Origin: Linepithema humile
Lineage: Eukaryota > Arthropoda > Insecta > Hymenoptera > Formicidae
NCBI RefSeq assembly: GCF_040581485.1
Contig: NC_090130.1
Span: forward strand, 22,461,918 to 22,525,917
Direction of reading: 5' to 3'
DNA: 64,000 nucleotides
The position numbers and the translations under genes were made by a program. Below, in pieces: positions 12,697-22,948 of the stretch (positions within the stretch are counted from its first letter, which is position 1; every line of letters begins with the position of its first letter). The notes beneath the pieces were generated by a model that saw nothing but the letters and a program-made list of their open reading frames with translations, did not search any database and was not told the origin of the DNA.

Positions 12697-14739
12697 ATGG
12701 TAGATTTAAAGACAAATGTGAGTTTCGCGTGCCAACGGTGTCTACAGCCACTGAAACTAGACTCTAGTTTCGATCACCTCGGAGAGCACACTCTGGCTGA
12801 ACTCTCACGTAGGTAATTTCTATTTTATACTTGGTAGTTTGATATGCAAATCGAGCCGATTGTCCTACTTCGCGTTGATGTTTCTTTATGCATTAATCGA
12901 TTAATGTATGATATAGTAATCTGCGTTTTTGAAAATATTATTAATAATGCAGCTTGATTAATTCTGTGACAATCACAAGCTATTAAAAATGTACAAAATT
13001 AATGTTGAAGATATGTATATATATGTAAACAATGGCTTTCATATTATATATCTAATCTATTATGTTATATTTAGCATCCAGTGCAATAAGAAGCAATGTC
13101 CTCTTATAATTGTGTATGCGATTGAATTGTTATTGTAATACGATTTCAATTATTTTATACATCTTTATATTGTGCTAAAATACCTAAAAACAGATATAAG
13201 TTAAAATCACTTAATATAACTCTAGTATAAAAAAATACCAAGCAAATTATATAATTGTCATTTTATTGTAGTTCCTATACAACAGCAAGTTGTTGGAGAA
13301 TTAGAACCTCAGAGTGATAGTATAGAACATTTAGTTCCACCATTCAGATTAACTGAATCAGGAAATGGTACAAATGGATTTATGTTGGTGGGTGATTCTG
13401 GTGAAACAGAAAGCTTAAGTCATCATTTAAAGGTACATAGCAATTTGAAAGATATTTTAAACAATATGTATATATATATATAAATATATTATGACCTGGT
13501 TTATATATATATTTCTAGGTACGAGCTACATTATTTGACATTCTGAGCAGTAGTAGTTCAGCAGATCATCCACTTTGCGATGAGTGTACAGATAGTCTTT
13601 TGTTATTAATGGATCAGCAATTAAGAATGACAGAAGGAGAATGGTCAGATTATAATGAATATCTGAAGAGATTAGAAATGGAACAACAATATCAGGGACA
13701 TGAAGATGTAGAAATGGAGAATCTTACAAAGGAATTACAAGATGTAAAAGCTGAGGAAGAGAGAATGATAAGAGAATTGGAGGCATTGAGGAAAGAAGAA
13801 ATAGCCACCAAGAACGCCATAGCGGAACAAGAAAGGGAAAGAGAAAGATTGCAAAGTGAAGAAGACAGGTATTGGAAAGAATATTCAAAGCACCGAAGAG
13901 ATCTCATGTTAGCTGAAGATGAATGTCGCAGGTAAATAAAAGAATCTAAAATATATATTTTTTCATAAATAAAAATTAACAATAACAACATAAAATCGAA
14001 TTTCTAGTTTGGACAACCAACTAGCATACGCAGCTGCACAACTTCAAAGGTTGAAGAAAACAAATGTTTTTAACGCCACATTTCATATCTGGCACTCGGG
14101 CCACTTTGGAACTATAAATTCATTTCGATTAGGACGATTGCCGAGTGCACCAGTGGATTGGAGCGAAATAAACGCCGCTTGGGGACAAACGACTCTTTTG
14201 CTAGTAGCTCTTGCGCGCAAAATGAATCTAACATTCAAACGTTTCCGTTTAGTACCATTTGGCAATCACAGTTATATTGAAGCACTGGATCAAAACAAGG
14301 AGCTTCCATTGTACGGAAGCGGAGGATTCAAATTTTTATGGGACACAAAATTTGACGCAGCTATGGTGGCGTTTCTGGATTGCTTACAGCAATTTAAGGA
14401 ACAAGTAGAAAAAGGAGATAGTGGATTTTGTCTGCCATACAGAATGGATCGAGGAAAAATCGAAGACTCTGCAACAGGGAACTCTTACTCCATAAAGTAT
14501 GTTTGAGCATTTATAAACTTGGACATCTCTTCTTATACAACTTCCTTAACTTCCCTTATATCTGAGAAACCCATTTATAATATAAGAAACATTCTATTTG
14601 ATATATTTTTTGTTTCAGAATACAATTTAATTCAGAAGAGCAATGGACTAAGGCCCTAAAGTTCCTACTAACAAATTTAAAATGGGGTCTTGCATGGGTT
14701 AGCTCTCAGTTTACAAAAGATGAATTGAATATTAATTGA
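12697..14739 (+). CDS. Beclin-1 (Atg6), autophagy PI3-kinase complex scaffold
   Basis: Five exons: 12697-12808, 13272-13432, 13519-13931, 14008-14496 and 14619-14739. Every junction keeps phase (1, 0, 2, 2), giving 431 codons. Beclin-1 scaffolds the Vps34/Vps15 class III PI3-kinase complexes that nucleate autophagosomes and act in endosomal sorting. Visible parts, in order, are the N-terminal CQRC pair (C12, C15), a BH3-like segment (SLSHHLKVRATLFDIL), the CDEC pair (C111, C114), a long coiled coil (about residues 125-230), and the evolutionarily conserved domain from KKTNVFNATFHIWHSG through LPLYGSGGFKF and YRMDRG to NLKWGLAWVSSQF. Length is slightly below the human protein (450), with a shorter linker. 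Exon 1 uses the internal donor TCAC|GTAGGT rather than TAG|GTAATT, because only that choice keeps the frame. The start ATG lies in acacaATGG context. Confidence 0.97.
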
Positions 14740-14818
14740 ATATTGGTACTTGTAATTTTGCGTAACTTTACTTATGCAATGATCTGGTACTTGCTTGTGT
14801 ATAAAAGCTCTATTTGTA

Positions 14819-14824
14819 AATAAA
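14819..14824 (+). terminator. Poly(A) signal AATAAA for Beclin-1
   Basis: A canonical AATAAA lies 80 nt after the Beclin-1 stop codon and is the first good signal downstream. Confidence 0.7.
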
Positions 14825-14870
14825 CTTCGTTGAATGATAGTATTAATTTTTACTTTTAATTAATTTAAAC

Positions 14871-14876
14871 TTTATT
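14871..14876 (-). terminator. Poly(A) signal AATAAA for the NUDT14-like gene
   Basis: This is a canonical AATAAA on the minus strand (TTTATT on plus), 107 nt after the stop of the NUDT14-like gene. The facing Beclin-1 signal is only about 50 bp away, so the two 3' ends probably touch or overlap. Confidence 0.6.
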
Positions 14877-14982
14877 TTAAAAATGTTATAATTTTTTCAT
14901 TAATTTTTTTATTTACGACTTATTTGTATTTTTTTATTCTATTTTAAATTCTTTGCTTAAATATTTATATAATTTAAATATA

Positions 14983-15929
14983 TCAACAGTATTTAGATTT
15001 ATTAAGAAAAAACCAAGATATACCAAAGAGGAAACTGGAGGGACTTTGTATTTCCTTAGATTTCATATAATCCTTTAGTTCTGGAATGCTCATTTCTACC
15101 ACTTCAATGACTTCACCTTCAGACTCGTCACCACCACCTTTAATGTAACGGAAGATTTAAATTGGGCAAAAGAAATTTCTGCATAAGTACTAAAAATGTG
15201 ATTTATTGGTCATATAAAAATAATGTTCTTTAAAATTATATTGATAAGAAAGATTATTTTTAAAAAAGAATTTTTACAATTAAATTTACCTGGTTGTGTA
15301 CGCATGTCATCTGTGACTTCTACATAGAAAAGAGTTTGTTTTGCACTGGCAGAAGCACTAGATCTATAAAGTGTAAAAATACCTTTTTTTAATCATATAT
15401 TTTGGACATTTTTATTTTATTTATTATGGCAGATATGATAATTGATTATATAAAATAGTAATTAAGTTATAGTGTTTGAAACTCACAAATATGTAGCAAC
15501 TTGCTCAAACGCCGAAGCGGGCGCTTCGTAACCGCACTCTTCCTTCAACTCATCTCTTGCTATCTCGACGAGAGGTTTGTCCTTATCAACGATACCAGCA
15601 CAGAGCTCCAAGGACAACCCCAATGTTGCGGGATAACGCTCGACATCAATTGTGTCTTGTTTTTGCGGTAGGAATGAATAATATACTGCTGCCCGAAACT
15701 GACGGACAAATACCAGCTTCTTTCGACTTGTGTTGAAAACAATTATACTCACACTGTTGTGAATCTTTATCACGTCCCACTCTTTACGTCGGCCGTCTTG
15801 CAAATATTGCAGACGAACAGTTTTCATCCATGGTGAATCTTGCGGAACTTTTCCCACACGAACATCGTGCAAATCAAGCATTCGTTTACGTATAATCTGG
15901 TACTTTTCATCCTGTGCTGTGACATTCAT
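14983..15929 (-). CDS. NUDT14-type UDP-sugar (UDP-glucose) pyrophosphatase
   Basis: Three minus-strand exons: 15929-15487, 15363-15290 and 15137-14983. They are in phase (2, 1) and give 223 codons; human NUDT14 has 222. The family hydrolyses UDP-glucose and ADP-ribose to monophosphates. The Nudix hydrolase box is visible as CAGIVDKDKPLVEIARDELK followed by EECGYE, with the Mg-binding RDELKEE core. An N-terminal SWMKTVR-like segment (PWMKTVRLQYLQDG), the FVRQFR strand, LFYVEVTDDM, and the family-typical C-terminal FLFGISWFF are also present. The third exon's acceptor (cattaaag) is weak but is the only one that continues the conserved frame. The gene converges on Beclin-1. No targeting signal is visible, so it is probably cytosolic. 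Confidence 0.92.
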
Positions 15930-16104
15930 TTTCTCTTGTAAAAATACACGAAATAGCTTGAGCGTTGATTCTTTAACTCTTATCGATAATGACAGTATAT
16001 TTTAGGTGTGCAGGTGATCTCGAGCAGATGGCGCGCCTAGTACCAAACGCGTAGTAGTTGGTAGTAGTTGAATTCACAACAATGTGTTTTCCACGGCCAC
16101 TTGA
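15930..16104. other. 5' flank of the NUDT14-like gene
   Basis: This short stretch upstream of the NUDT14-like start probably contains its 5'UTR and promoter. I recognise no defined element. Confidence 0.4.
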
Positions 16105-16345
16105 GATGCTCGAGTTCTTGCGATCCTCGGCTTGATTACCTTGTGTGAGTTTGAAAAAAAACTATATGAATCTTATTATTTTCCACTGTATCTTCCTCGA
16201 GCAACGCAATAGATCCTGTTCTTTAGGTATCCTAGCAAGTAAGATTTGATAATTAACAAATGTAATCTTGAATATGTTTAGTCAAACTTAACCGTCATTT
16301 CAAATTTTTCCGGACGCCATATTAAATGTTACATTTTGTGCATAC

Positions 16346-16606
16346 TCATGCAATGCAATACGTAAACAAAATATCAACAATTAAATTTGCTGTCAATCTT
16401 TTTCTTTTCAATTCTTTTCTCGACAAATTATTTTCATAATTAGCTAATTGGGTATATGAAAAATACAGGTTATACATGTAATGGAGTTCAATACGCTGTG
16501 TGAAATCAGAATTAATATCTTCGAACATCGAGTTTTTGTGATCCTTGGCTTGATTAATTCCATTTGGAGAAAGTTTATGGAGCTTAGAAAGCTTGTCATC
16601 TTTCAT
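16346..16606 (-). CDS. Small ORF in the tandem duplication, 86 codons (uncertain)
   Basis: An ATG-initiated minus-strand frame starts MKDDKLSKLHKLSPNG and contains YFSYTQLANYENNLSRKELK. It spans most of the junction between the two duplicated units. The homologous stretch in the second unit (about 16930-17058) keeps recognisable residues (DFIRHVKFDYV, then YFSYVQSTNYENNLSRKE) but needs a stop and frameshift to be crossed. I recognise no family. No signal peptide or membrane segment is clear; the C-terminus (NLIVDILFTYCIA) is mildly hydrophobic. It may be a remnant of a larger gene rather than a functional small protein. Confidence 0.3.
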   Translation of the reverse strand: MKDDKLSKLHKLSPNGINQAKDHKNSMFEDINSDFTQRIELHYMYNLYFSYTQLANYENNLSRKELKRKRLTANLIVDILFTYCIA

Positions 16607-16929
16607 CGCATCCTCTTCAACTCCAACACAATGAATCTTCTTGGTAAGTCTTAATAACGAATAATATTTGATAATTTTGATAATTTGATAGATTAAATCT
16701 CTTAAAAATGTTTAATAAATTTAATATATTGATTGCAATCTTTTTGCGTAATATTGATTGCTACGTTTTGCGCACTGATAATATTATTTAATACGATATG
16801 GTTTATTACAGTAGAAACGATATGAAACAGATATATATAAACATACGTATATTATATAAATCAAGCTCAGAATATTTTCTGTCTTCAAATCATATTGATT
16901 ACGCTAGTGTCAAAATATTAAAATTTACA

Positions 16930-17058
16930 GCAATGTAATCGCTTAATCTTTTCTTTTCTTGACAAATTATTTTCATAATTAGTTGATTGGACGTATGAAA
17001 AATACGGGTTACACGTAATCGAATTTAACGTGCCGTATAAAATCAGGATCGATATAAT
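16930..17058 (-). pseudogene. Broken paralogue of the small ORF at 16346-16606
   Basis: Read on the minus strand, this segment matches the middle of the neighbouring ORF. The match is interrupted: an in-frame TAA follows DYV, where two bases appear to be missing relative to the intact copy, after which the similarity resumes in another frame and ends soon after LSRKE. It is best explained as a decayed duplicate. Confidence 0.4.
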
Positions 17059-17170
17059 GTAACCGACCGCGTAGCGTGCACTGCACTTAAATTTTTAGTA
17101 AGATACGAACCTCTGATAAAGCTGCTTCTCTTTCACGATCACGCCGGGATAATGAGCTGGGGGGAGACGG

Positions 17171-20011
17171 TTACTTTTTTCCCCTCTTGCCCTTTCTTTC
17201 CTTCTTTTTCGGCACGTCGTCCATCGACTTGAATGCATCGAGGATCTCCTGCTGCCTAACCTGGGTGTCCACGTGAATCACATTGGGTTTTCTGCGATAC
17301 CTGTTGACTGCCGCCGGTGGTGAGAACTCGATCTCCATGTCCGACGCCGTGGAGCTCGACGCGACGGAAGCGTCGTCCCTGTTGCGCGCTATCTTGAATT
17401 GCAGAGGTTTTATCGGCTCCTCGAGGTGCGTCGCGTCTGCGGCCTCCTGCCTGATCGGATACATCGTCACGTAGTACGTGCCGTCTTTTCGATGGATATG
17501 CAGAGTCGGCGGCGGTTCCGTCTCTTCCTCGCCCTCTTTCTTTGCCAGCGTTGTGTAGCTCATGGTCTTGAACACTTTACCTCGTCGTAAACCGGTGCGC
17601 GACGGCGTTATTCTTAGTCGACTGTCCAGGACGGATGGACTGTCTAGAACAGCGCCCTTCGCCTCTTTCAATAATTCGTTCACGCGGCGGGCGATTGCAC
17701 CAGGCTTCCAACCGATCCGCGGCTTGAGTTTGCCTACCATGTCGCTCGTGTTCCACAACCAGCCCATGTTCGCCGGTATTCTGAATCGCGGATTGAGGCA
17801 AGTCTTGTGGCCGTAATTAATTCCGGGGTAAACTTCGCCAATCGAGTAAACGTAACGCATTACTTCTTTGCTGATCCTGATGGGACCTCTCCGGATATCG
17901 CGATCGCCGCCAGGACCCGGTTTACTCTTCAAATGTCGTCTTTTTTCACTGGATTTACTTTTCACGATGTGCGTGCTCGGCGGTTTTACATATATCGTAG
18001 CGTTTTTCTGTGATTCGTTGATTTCGCGCGACACTGCGCGACTGTTTTCGGGCGTCTTTCGGCGAGATTTGCATTTTGGTTCACCACAAGGACCAACGCC
18101 GACGTCCGGCGGTACAGAGATCGCAATATCCAGTTCTTTTTGCTTTTCCGATTTTTCTTCTTTTCTCTCCTCCTTTTTCTTCGGTTTGACGGCGACCGGG
18201 ACTAGCGTCGCTTCCGGTAATGTTGGTATCGCTTCGCGCACGACACCTGTGCGTCCCGGAACTGCTATCGTCGTGGGAGTGGAAATAGCGTAAGGTATAA
18301 GAGCACTGCTGACGACAGGTTTACTAAATTGCGTATTGCAAGGAGCAGTACATTGTACAGTAGGCAATGCCGGCGACGTCGAGACAGGATATCCTCGTTT
18401 TTTCTCGCTCGGTGTTTCTTTAACGGCATAATCTTTGTCTATATCTCTGCCGAAATAAGGACTCTCCGAAGGATCCATCAGGCCGAGGCCCGCCAAACCT
18501 TGCACCTTGTTAAGAGAGTCCACGAATTCCTGGGCCTCCTTGAAAGCTCGTATCATGCAATCTGCGCCTACGCATGGCTTCTTCGTACAATTGGACGTGC
18601 CTGTTCTCCAAGACGACAGATCTTTCCCCGGACAAATGCAACCTGCCGCCTTGAGTCCATCCGCAGTTCTCGGACGGAAATTGCATGGCGAACCAGCACT
18701 CGTTTTCGCACCATTCTGATATAAGAGAGTAGTTGTTGTTTCGGAAGTCGCGTTTACCGACAAACCATGATTACTTCCGCCCTTCATACGATCTTTCGCA
18801 TGAAAATCGATATTATTCTCGCAGGACGTACACTCGTCGTCCCATATTATCTTGCTGTTTAAATAATCATCTTTTCTGTCCACGCCACCTCTCATTCTCG
18901 TAGCGTTCGCGTTCAGTTCCGTAGCTGATTTCAAATGCAAATTATCGACGCAGTGAGTGAGCGTAGCGAGCGATGGAACGTTGTCGCTATTATCTTTGAG
19001 AATATCAGGATTTCTCAAAGCCATGCAACAAGTGCGAGCGCATCCGGAACGACATATCATAGGATGTGTCGATTGATCTGTCGGTAGACAGGAACAAGTA
19101 GGTTCGTCGGGATAGGTCTCATAAATCAAACTGCGGTACTTGTGATCGTTCAGTTTCTCGGCGCTCGTTAGTTTCTCAAATCCTGGCTGATCTATCGATA
19201 CGCGAGGCGGCGATTCCGGTCTCATTAATACGGAATCCTTATCCGTACGATATTTTTGGTCGCGTAATTTTGTACACGTAGGATTCAAAATTTTCAGTAA
19301 TGAAAATACGTTATCGTCGCATTTCGTTTTATTCTCCGCATCGTTTACGTTTTTATCCGATGAATTTGTGCAATGAAATTTCGAACCGAAAGGAAATCCT
19401 TGTAATATGAACGATTTTTCATTGAGCGTCAAATGATTGATAATCGAGCTTCCGAAGCACGATAGTCTCAAGTACATCGATATAGATCCACAGGGACTTC
19501 CTTCCTCGTCGGTCAATGTGTAAGCCTCCGTCAACGTGTATGGTTTCGATAACCCGTCTAGCTTGTTTTCGGCCGCAGCTACTCGATCGTGGAAACATCC
19601 AGGCAGAAATGCCGTTGCCGCGCAGAGAAGGATCTGACTGGTGTCATCTCGCAAATTATGCTTCTTACCGTCCAGAATTCGATACACTTCGAGACTTAAA
19701 GGAGTCAATTTCACAGATTGCATTAAATTGCTCGGTATACGGACGAACAGACACGTCTTACCCTCGTAGTTGATGTTTTCACCAAACAATCGATTTTCTT
19801 TATTCTTACTTTTTCCGCTTTTAACCTCGATTGAATCTTCGGCGACGATATCGACAGGCGCGAGATCGATGAAGCCTACACGTATCATCAGATCGTATTT
19901 TTTATTATTGATAATTTTCTCAGGGCATAAATTTAGATCATCAACGAGAATTTCAAGCATGTACAATTGTTCTTCCTCAAACTTTGGTGTCTTTTTCTTC
20001 TTCAACGCCAT
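17171..20011 (-). CDS. Large MAP10-like/insect DUF protein, 946 codons, intronless
   Basis: This is a single long minus-strand frame. I start it at the ATG encoding MALKKKKTPKFEEEQLYMLE (20011) because the 34 codons upstream lack an ATG and because this start matches the position of the start in the neighbouring paralogue. The first ~205 residues form a predicted C2-like beta domain (LYMLEILVDDLNL, LPGCFHDR, CGSISMYLRLSCFGS). It resembles the N-terminal domain of MAP10-type microtubule-associated proteins; that identification is by pattern only. A Cys-rich middle follows (CSCLP, CRSGCARTCCMAL, CTSCEN), then Lys/Glu-rich linkers, a conserved-looking block with Trp residues (NMGWLWNTSDMVGKLKPRIGWKPG), and a very basic C-terminus (KKKERKGKRGKK). 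There is no signal peptide or membrane segment. Cytoskeletal or axonemal function is inferred, not shown. Confidence 0.85.
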   Translation of the reverse strand: MALKKKKTPKFEEEQLYMLEILVDDLNLCPEKIINNKKYDLMIRVGFIDLAPVDIVAEDSIEVKSGKSKNKENRLFGENINYEGKTCLFVRIPSNLMQSVKLTPLSLEVYRILDGKKHNLRDDTSQILLCAATAFLPGCFHDRVAAAENKLDGLSKPYTLTEAYTLTDEEGSPCGSISMYLRLSCFGSSIINHLTLNEKSFILQGFPFGSKFHCTNSSDKNVNDAENKTKCDDNVFSLLKILNPTCTKLRDQKYRTDKDSVLMRPESPPRVSIDQPGFEKLTSAEKLNDHKYRSLIYETYPDEPTCSCLPTDQSTHPMICRSGCARTCCMALRNPDILKDNSDNVPSLATLTHCVDNLHLKSATELNANATRMRGGVDRKDDYLNSKIIWDDECTSCENNIDFHAKDRMKGGSNHGLSVNATSETTTTLLYQNGAKTSAGSPCNFRPRTADGLKAAGCICPGKDLSSWRTGTSNCTKKPCVGADCMIRAFKEAQEFVDSLNKVQGLAGLGLMDPSESPYFGRDIDKDYAVKETPSEKKRGYPVSTSPALPTVQCTAPCNTQFSKPVVSSALIPYAISTPTTIAVPGRTGVVREAIPTLPEATLVPVAVKPKKKEERKEEKSEKQKELDIAISVPPDVGVGPCGEPKCKSRRKTPENSRAVSREINESQKNATIYVKPPSTHIVKSKSSEKRRHLKSKPGPGGDRDIRRGPIRISKEVMRYVYSIGEVYPGINYGHKTCLNPRFRIPANMGWLWNTSDMVGKLKPRIGWKPGAIARRVNELLKEAKGAVLDSPSVLDSRLRITPSRTGLRRGKVFKTMSYTTLAKKEGEEETEPPPTLHIHRKDGTYYVTMYPIRQEAADATHLEEPIKPLQFKIARNRDDASVASSSTASDMEIEFSPPAAVNRYRRKPNVIHVDTQVRQQEILDAFKSMDDVPKKKERKGKRGKK

Positions 20012-20327
20012 TTCGGGGTGGATCGAGCGCGAAATTTTACAAATATATATTATTAGCGACACGGTAAATTTGGAAAGCGATTCTGGATCGACGTTAACGG
20101 TGTACTTGTGCAAATCGTGCCATTAGTTTTGCAAGCGTTTTGAGCCGGAAATCAAATGATCTCTCCGCGTGAGTGTCAAGCTTCGAACCAGTAAATTGAC
20201 GTTTCCAATTGTCAGATAGTTGCCATAGCGATAAATTCAGAGTAATAATAACTTGATAAATGTAGAGAATCTTACTTCAGAGCTCAAACATCTTATTGGA
20301 AAACATTTGCAGAGTTCTCTTTTTGCC
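20012..20327. other. Spacer between the two paralogous genes
   Basis: About 316 bp separate the stop of the 234-codon gene from the start of the 946-codon gene, on the same strand. The spacer probably holds the 3'UTR of the former and the promoter or 5'UTR of the latter. I see no defined element. Confidence 0.5.
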
Positions 20328-21032
20328 TTACTTCTTTTTACCTTTCTTTTTCTTTTTATCTTTCTTTTTCTTTTTATCTTTTGGTGGTTTTTTGGCAATT
20401 TTTGGCGGAGTGATCTCTACGTCCTTGGGGATTTTTTCCTCGAGCAGCTCGGGCGATACGAATCGCTTTACATAGATCTCTCGTTCCTTATCCTGCTCGC
20501 CGGAAGCGAGTGATTTCGGGCGCAACTCGTACTGCGTCGCAAAAGTACGTCCGAGACACGCGATAGTAAGCTCCATGTGCAGAGTGCCGGACGGATTTTC
20601 GCCTGGATCCAAGAGGTGAAAGCCGCCCTTCACCGTGAATGGCTTCGGCTGATTATCGGGATCGTTGCTAATCATGGCGATCTGGTCGCAAAGGCAACCC
20701 GGTAGGGTTAATTCGGTCTCCGCTGTAGGATAAGTGTCACCCGCGCGAAACACGCCGACCTTCATGCTCGTCGAGCGAAGTCCTTGGACCAGATCCCGCG
20801 GTCGCTTTACGCACATGCGGCATTTGCCGATCATGAAACGTATATCCTGATCGCGTTTCGACGCGTCCGAATCGTCGCGCGTGATCTCGAATACAGGTAA
20901 ATCTAAGAGTTTGATCTTGATCACGATAGGATGCTCGCCGATATCTTTGACTTTACTGGGCGTTAACGTCAATTTATCGATCAGTATCTCGATCAGATAG
21001 ATCTGCTCTTCGTGGCCGCCAAAGCAAGACAT
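20328..21032 (-). CDS. Short paralogue of the MAP10-like protein, 234 codons, intronless
   Basis: This ATG-initiated minus-strand frame (MSCFGGHEEQIYLIEILIDK) ends in a pure Lys-rich tail (KDKKKKKDKKKKKGKKK). Residues ~10-185 align with the N-terminal domain of the adjacent 946-codon protein: IYLIEILIDKLTL with LYMLEILVDDLNL, LPGCLCDQIA with LPGCFHDRVA, and NPSGTLHMELTIACLG with SPCGSISMYLRLSCFG. It lacks the long middle and C-terminal regions of its neighbour. The two lie head-to-tail about 0.3 kb apart, consistent with tandem duplication followed by gain or loss of the C-terminal part. A CRMCVKRPRD segment (about residue 71) is not shared. Function unknown; the same MAP10-like domain caveat applies. 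Confidence 0.85.
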   Translation of the reverse strand: MSCFGGHEEQIYLIEILIDKLTLTPSKVKDIGEHPIVIKIKLLDLPVFEITRDDSDASKRDQDIRFMIGKCRMCVKRPRDLVQGLRSTSMKVGVFRAGDTYPTAETELTLPGCLCDQIAMISNDPDNQPKPFTVKGGFHLLDPGENPSGTLHMELTIACLGRTFATQYELRPKSLASGEQDKEREIYVKRFVSPELLEEKIPKDVEITPPKIAKKPPKDKKKKKDKKKKKGKKK

Positions 21033-22850
21033 GATTCGAGGCGCTTCTCGCGGGGAGTTAAATCGTATTTGTGATTAGGATTAGATTCGAATTGTAAATA
21101 TTTCCGTCGGTATCTAAAAAAATTTAATAGCAAACATATTTAGAAATATTGTGCAAAATAATCTGTAGAATTTTATACTAAAAATTTAGAGGTTTTAAAA
21201 GTGCCGCAAATGGTTGACAGGTTGAAAGAAACAGCCGAGACACGGTTTACATCAATGCGATAATCGCCAATTAATTTGAGTCGTTTCGTGTTATCGTGCT
21301 GCCAACACGTGGTGTGGCCGATCGTTTCAACAAATTTTATGCACGGAACAAATTGGTGAAGGAGACGTGCGAGATAACGATCGAAGGAGATTAATTCAAT
21401 CGACGTTGCGTACAAAATATTCTCTTAACGCATTCCCTAGATGGATTTTAAATACCGTCTCGCGCAGCCTCTTTCACTTCCGCGTGTGCGCTCATGTACC
21501 ATCATCGGATGGAGAGAAAAAAAATTATCAACGTACAGTCACGTACATCCCATCCACTATCCGCGCGACTCTCTTCGGCGTTTCTAATTCCATTGGCAGT
21601 TATTACTTAGCTCCCACAGTGGTGTATACTTAAACTCGACAGCGCGAAAGACGCCGCTAGAACCGTTACGAAAACCTGCGAGGAAGACACGACACCCTCG
21701 CAAATTCATACTCTTCGTATTCCTCATTAGGAAGAGTAATTCGACGAACGAACGCCCACACGCTTCGTGTGTACCTGTGAAACGCGCGATTTGCCTGCTC
21801 CCAGCGCTCTAAATTGACGGCGATTAAGTCTCGTTGATTTGAGAAGCAAGAAGAAAAAAGAATAAGAGGCAGCTTCTGATAATCAAGAATTTTGCTAAAC
21901 AGAAGAATACATTTCAAATATCTCTCATAAAATTCACGATTGAAAAAAAAACATCCAGTAATATCTCTTATAATTAAAATAAAAAGTGCGTGCGCGATAA
22001 TCCTATTGCTTTTAAATTATTTAAATAAAGCCTATTAAATTATTCTCCTCGCTTGAGAATAAATCTTTAGCGATGAGTAATCCTCCAAATCAACGAGACT
22101 TCTCGACCGTTTGAGACGAGAATCCCATTCCGCAGATTTCGACGCCAGCAGCACACCGAGGAGGTCCACCTCGAGGCCTCGAACATCGAAGTATGCGCTA
22201 ATTGGTACGAACGCGCGCGCACACGCACGCATGGTCGTTTTGAAACGAGATAGGGGAAGGGTAGAGTGAGCAGGATGGACGAGCAGGATCCATGAAGCAG
22301 GACGCGAGATATATCCCGAATACTGTAGATACACATCCAGAGCGCAGTGGAAACCGTCGGGGCTTCGGGCCGAAGCAAAATTCCAGACCCGGACGACACA
22401 GCGGCTCGTTAAAATGCTTCTGGGGATTTTGGGCGCTGGACGCTTCTCGGATAATTGGTGATTAGCGATTAAAACGAACGGATGTATCTTTACCGGTCCT
22501 GCTCTCTTCTCTCGCTCTCCGAGCTGCCCGTTTCTTCTTCTTTCACGAGCTATCGACCACGATTGAGATCCACAATGCCCGCGTTTTAGAGAAATCCTCG
22601 ACACATCGCTCGTCTGTTTCGTCTTGTACTTTGTAATCGTGACGATCCTCTCGCTTCCTTGAGCAATTACCTCTTTTCCCTCGGCAATAAAACGTCTTTT
22701 AATTGTGCAACTCAACTATCAGAATTGTTTGTTCTCATCGACTTCACTCGTTCTTTCTTTACAAAGGCGTGCCTGGGAATCTGAGCTGCTTCGAGTTCGC
22801 GACAATAATCGCGGCAGTAGTCGAATGACCGGAAATAACGATCGAACGAG
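21033..22850. other. No gene recognised
   Basis: Frames of 80-226 codons occur on the minus strand (21173-21415, 22035-22715) and on plus (21367-21633). None has a motif I recognise, and 22035-22715 is Arg/Ser-rich with an overlapping frame in another register. The segment from 21033 likely includes the promoter of the 234-codon gene. Confidence 0.45.
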
Positions 22851-22948
22851 TGGACGTTAATTTGCCGCAGGTTCTTTATGCCGGAAGAAACTTATCGCGC
22901 TTTAAGTACTCGTATTCATAAGATACTTGTAAAGAGATTCTGTTTTGT
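22851..22948 (+). repeat. Dispersed repeat, copy 1
   Basis: This roughly 98-bp segment contains tggacgttaatttgc, a gttcttt core and cggaagaaacttatcgc, and is repeated in direct orientation at 24407-24500. Similarity fades outside these limits. Confidence 0.65.

Larger units (their letters stand above)
16105..17058. repeat. Diverged tandem duplication, two units
   Basis: Unit 1 (about 16105-16520) and unit 2 (about 16524-17058) share blocks in the same order. One block is cgag-ttnttg-gatcct-ggcttgatta (16109 and 16526). Another is a segment leading into aag-taagnnttgataatt (near 16245 and 16645). The longest, about 130 bp, contains gacaaattattttcataatt (16421-16440 and 16960-16979). Unit 2 is longer because of extra AT-rich sequence near 16700-16920. 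Divergence is mostly point changes with small indels, so this is an old direct duplication. Confidence 0.75.

Noticed and set aside
22035..22715. 226-codon minus-strand frame
   Set aside because: Arg/Ser-rich, overlapped by a second 110-codon frame in another register, with no motif, splice logic or recognisable homology.
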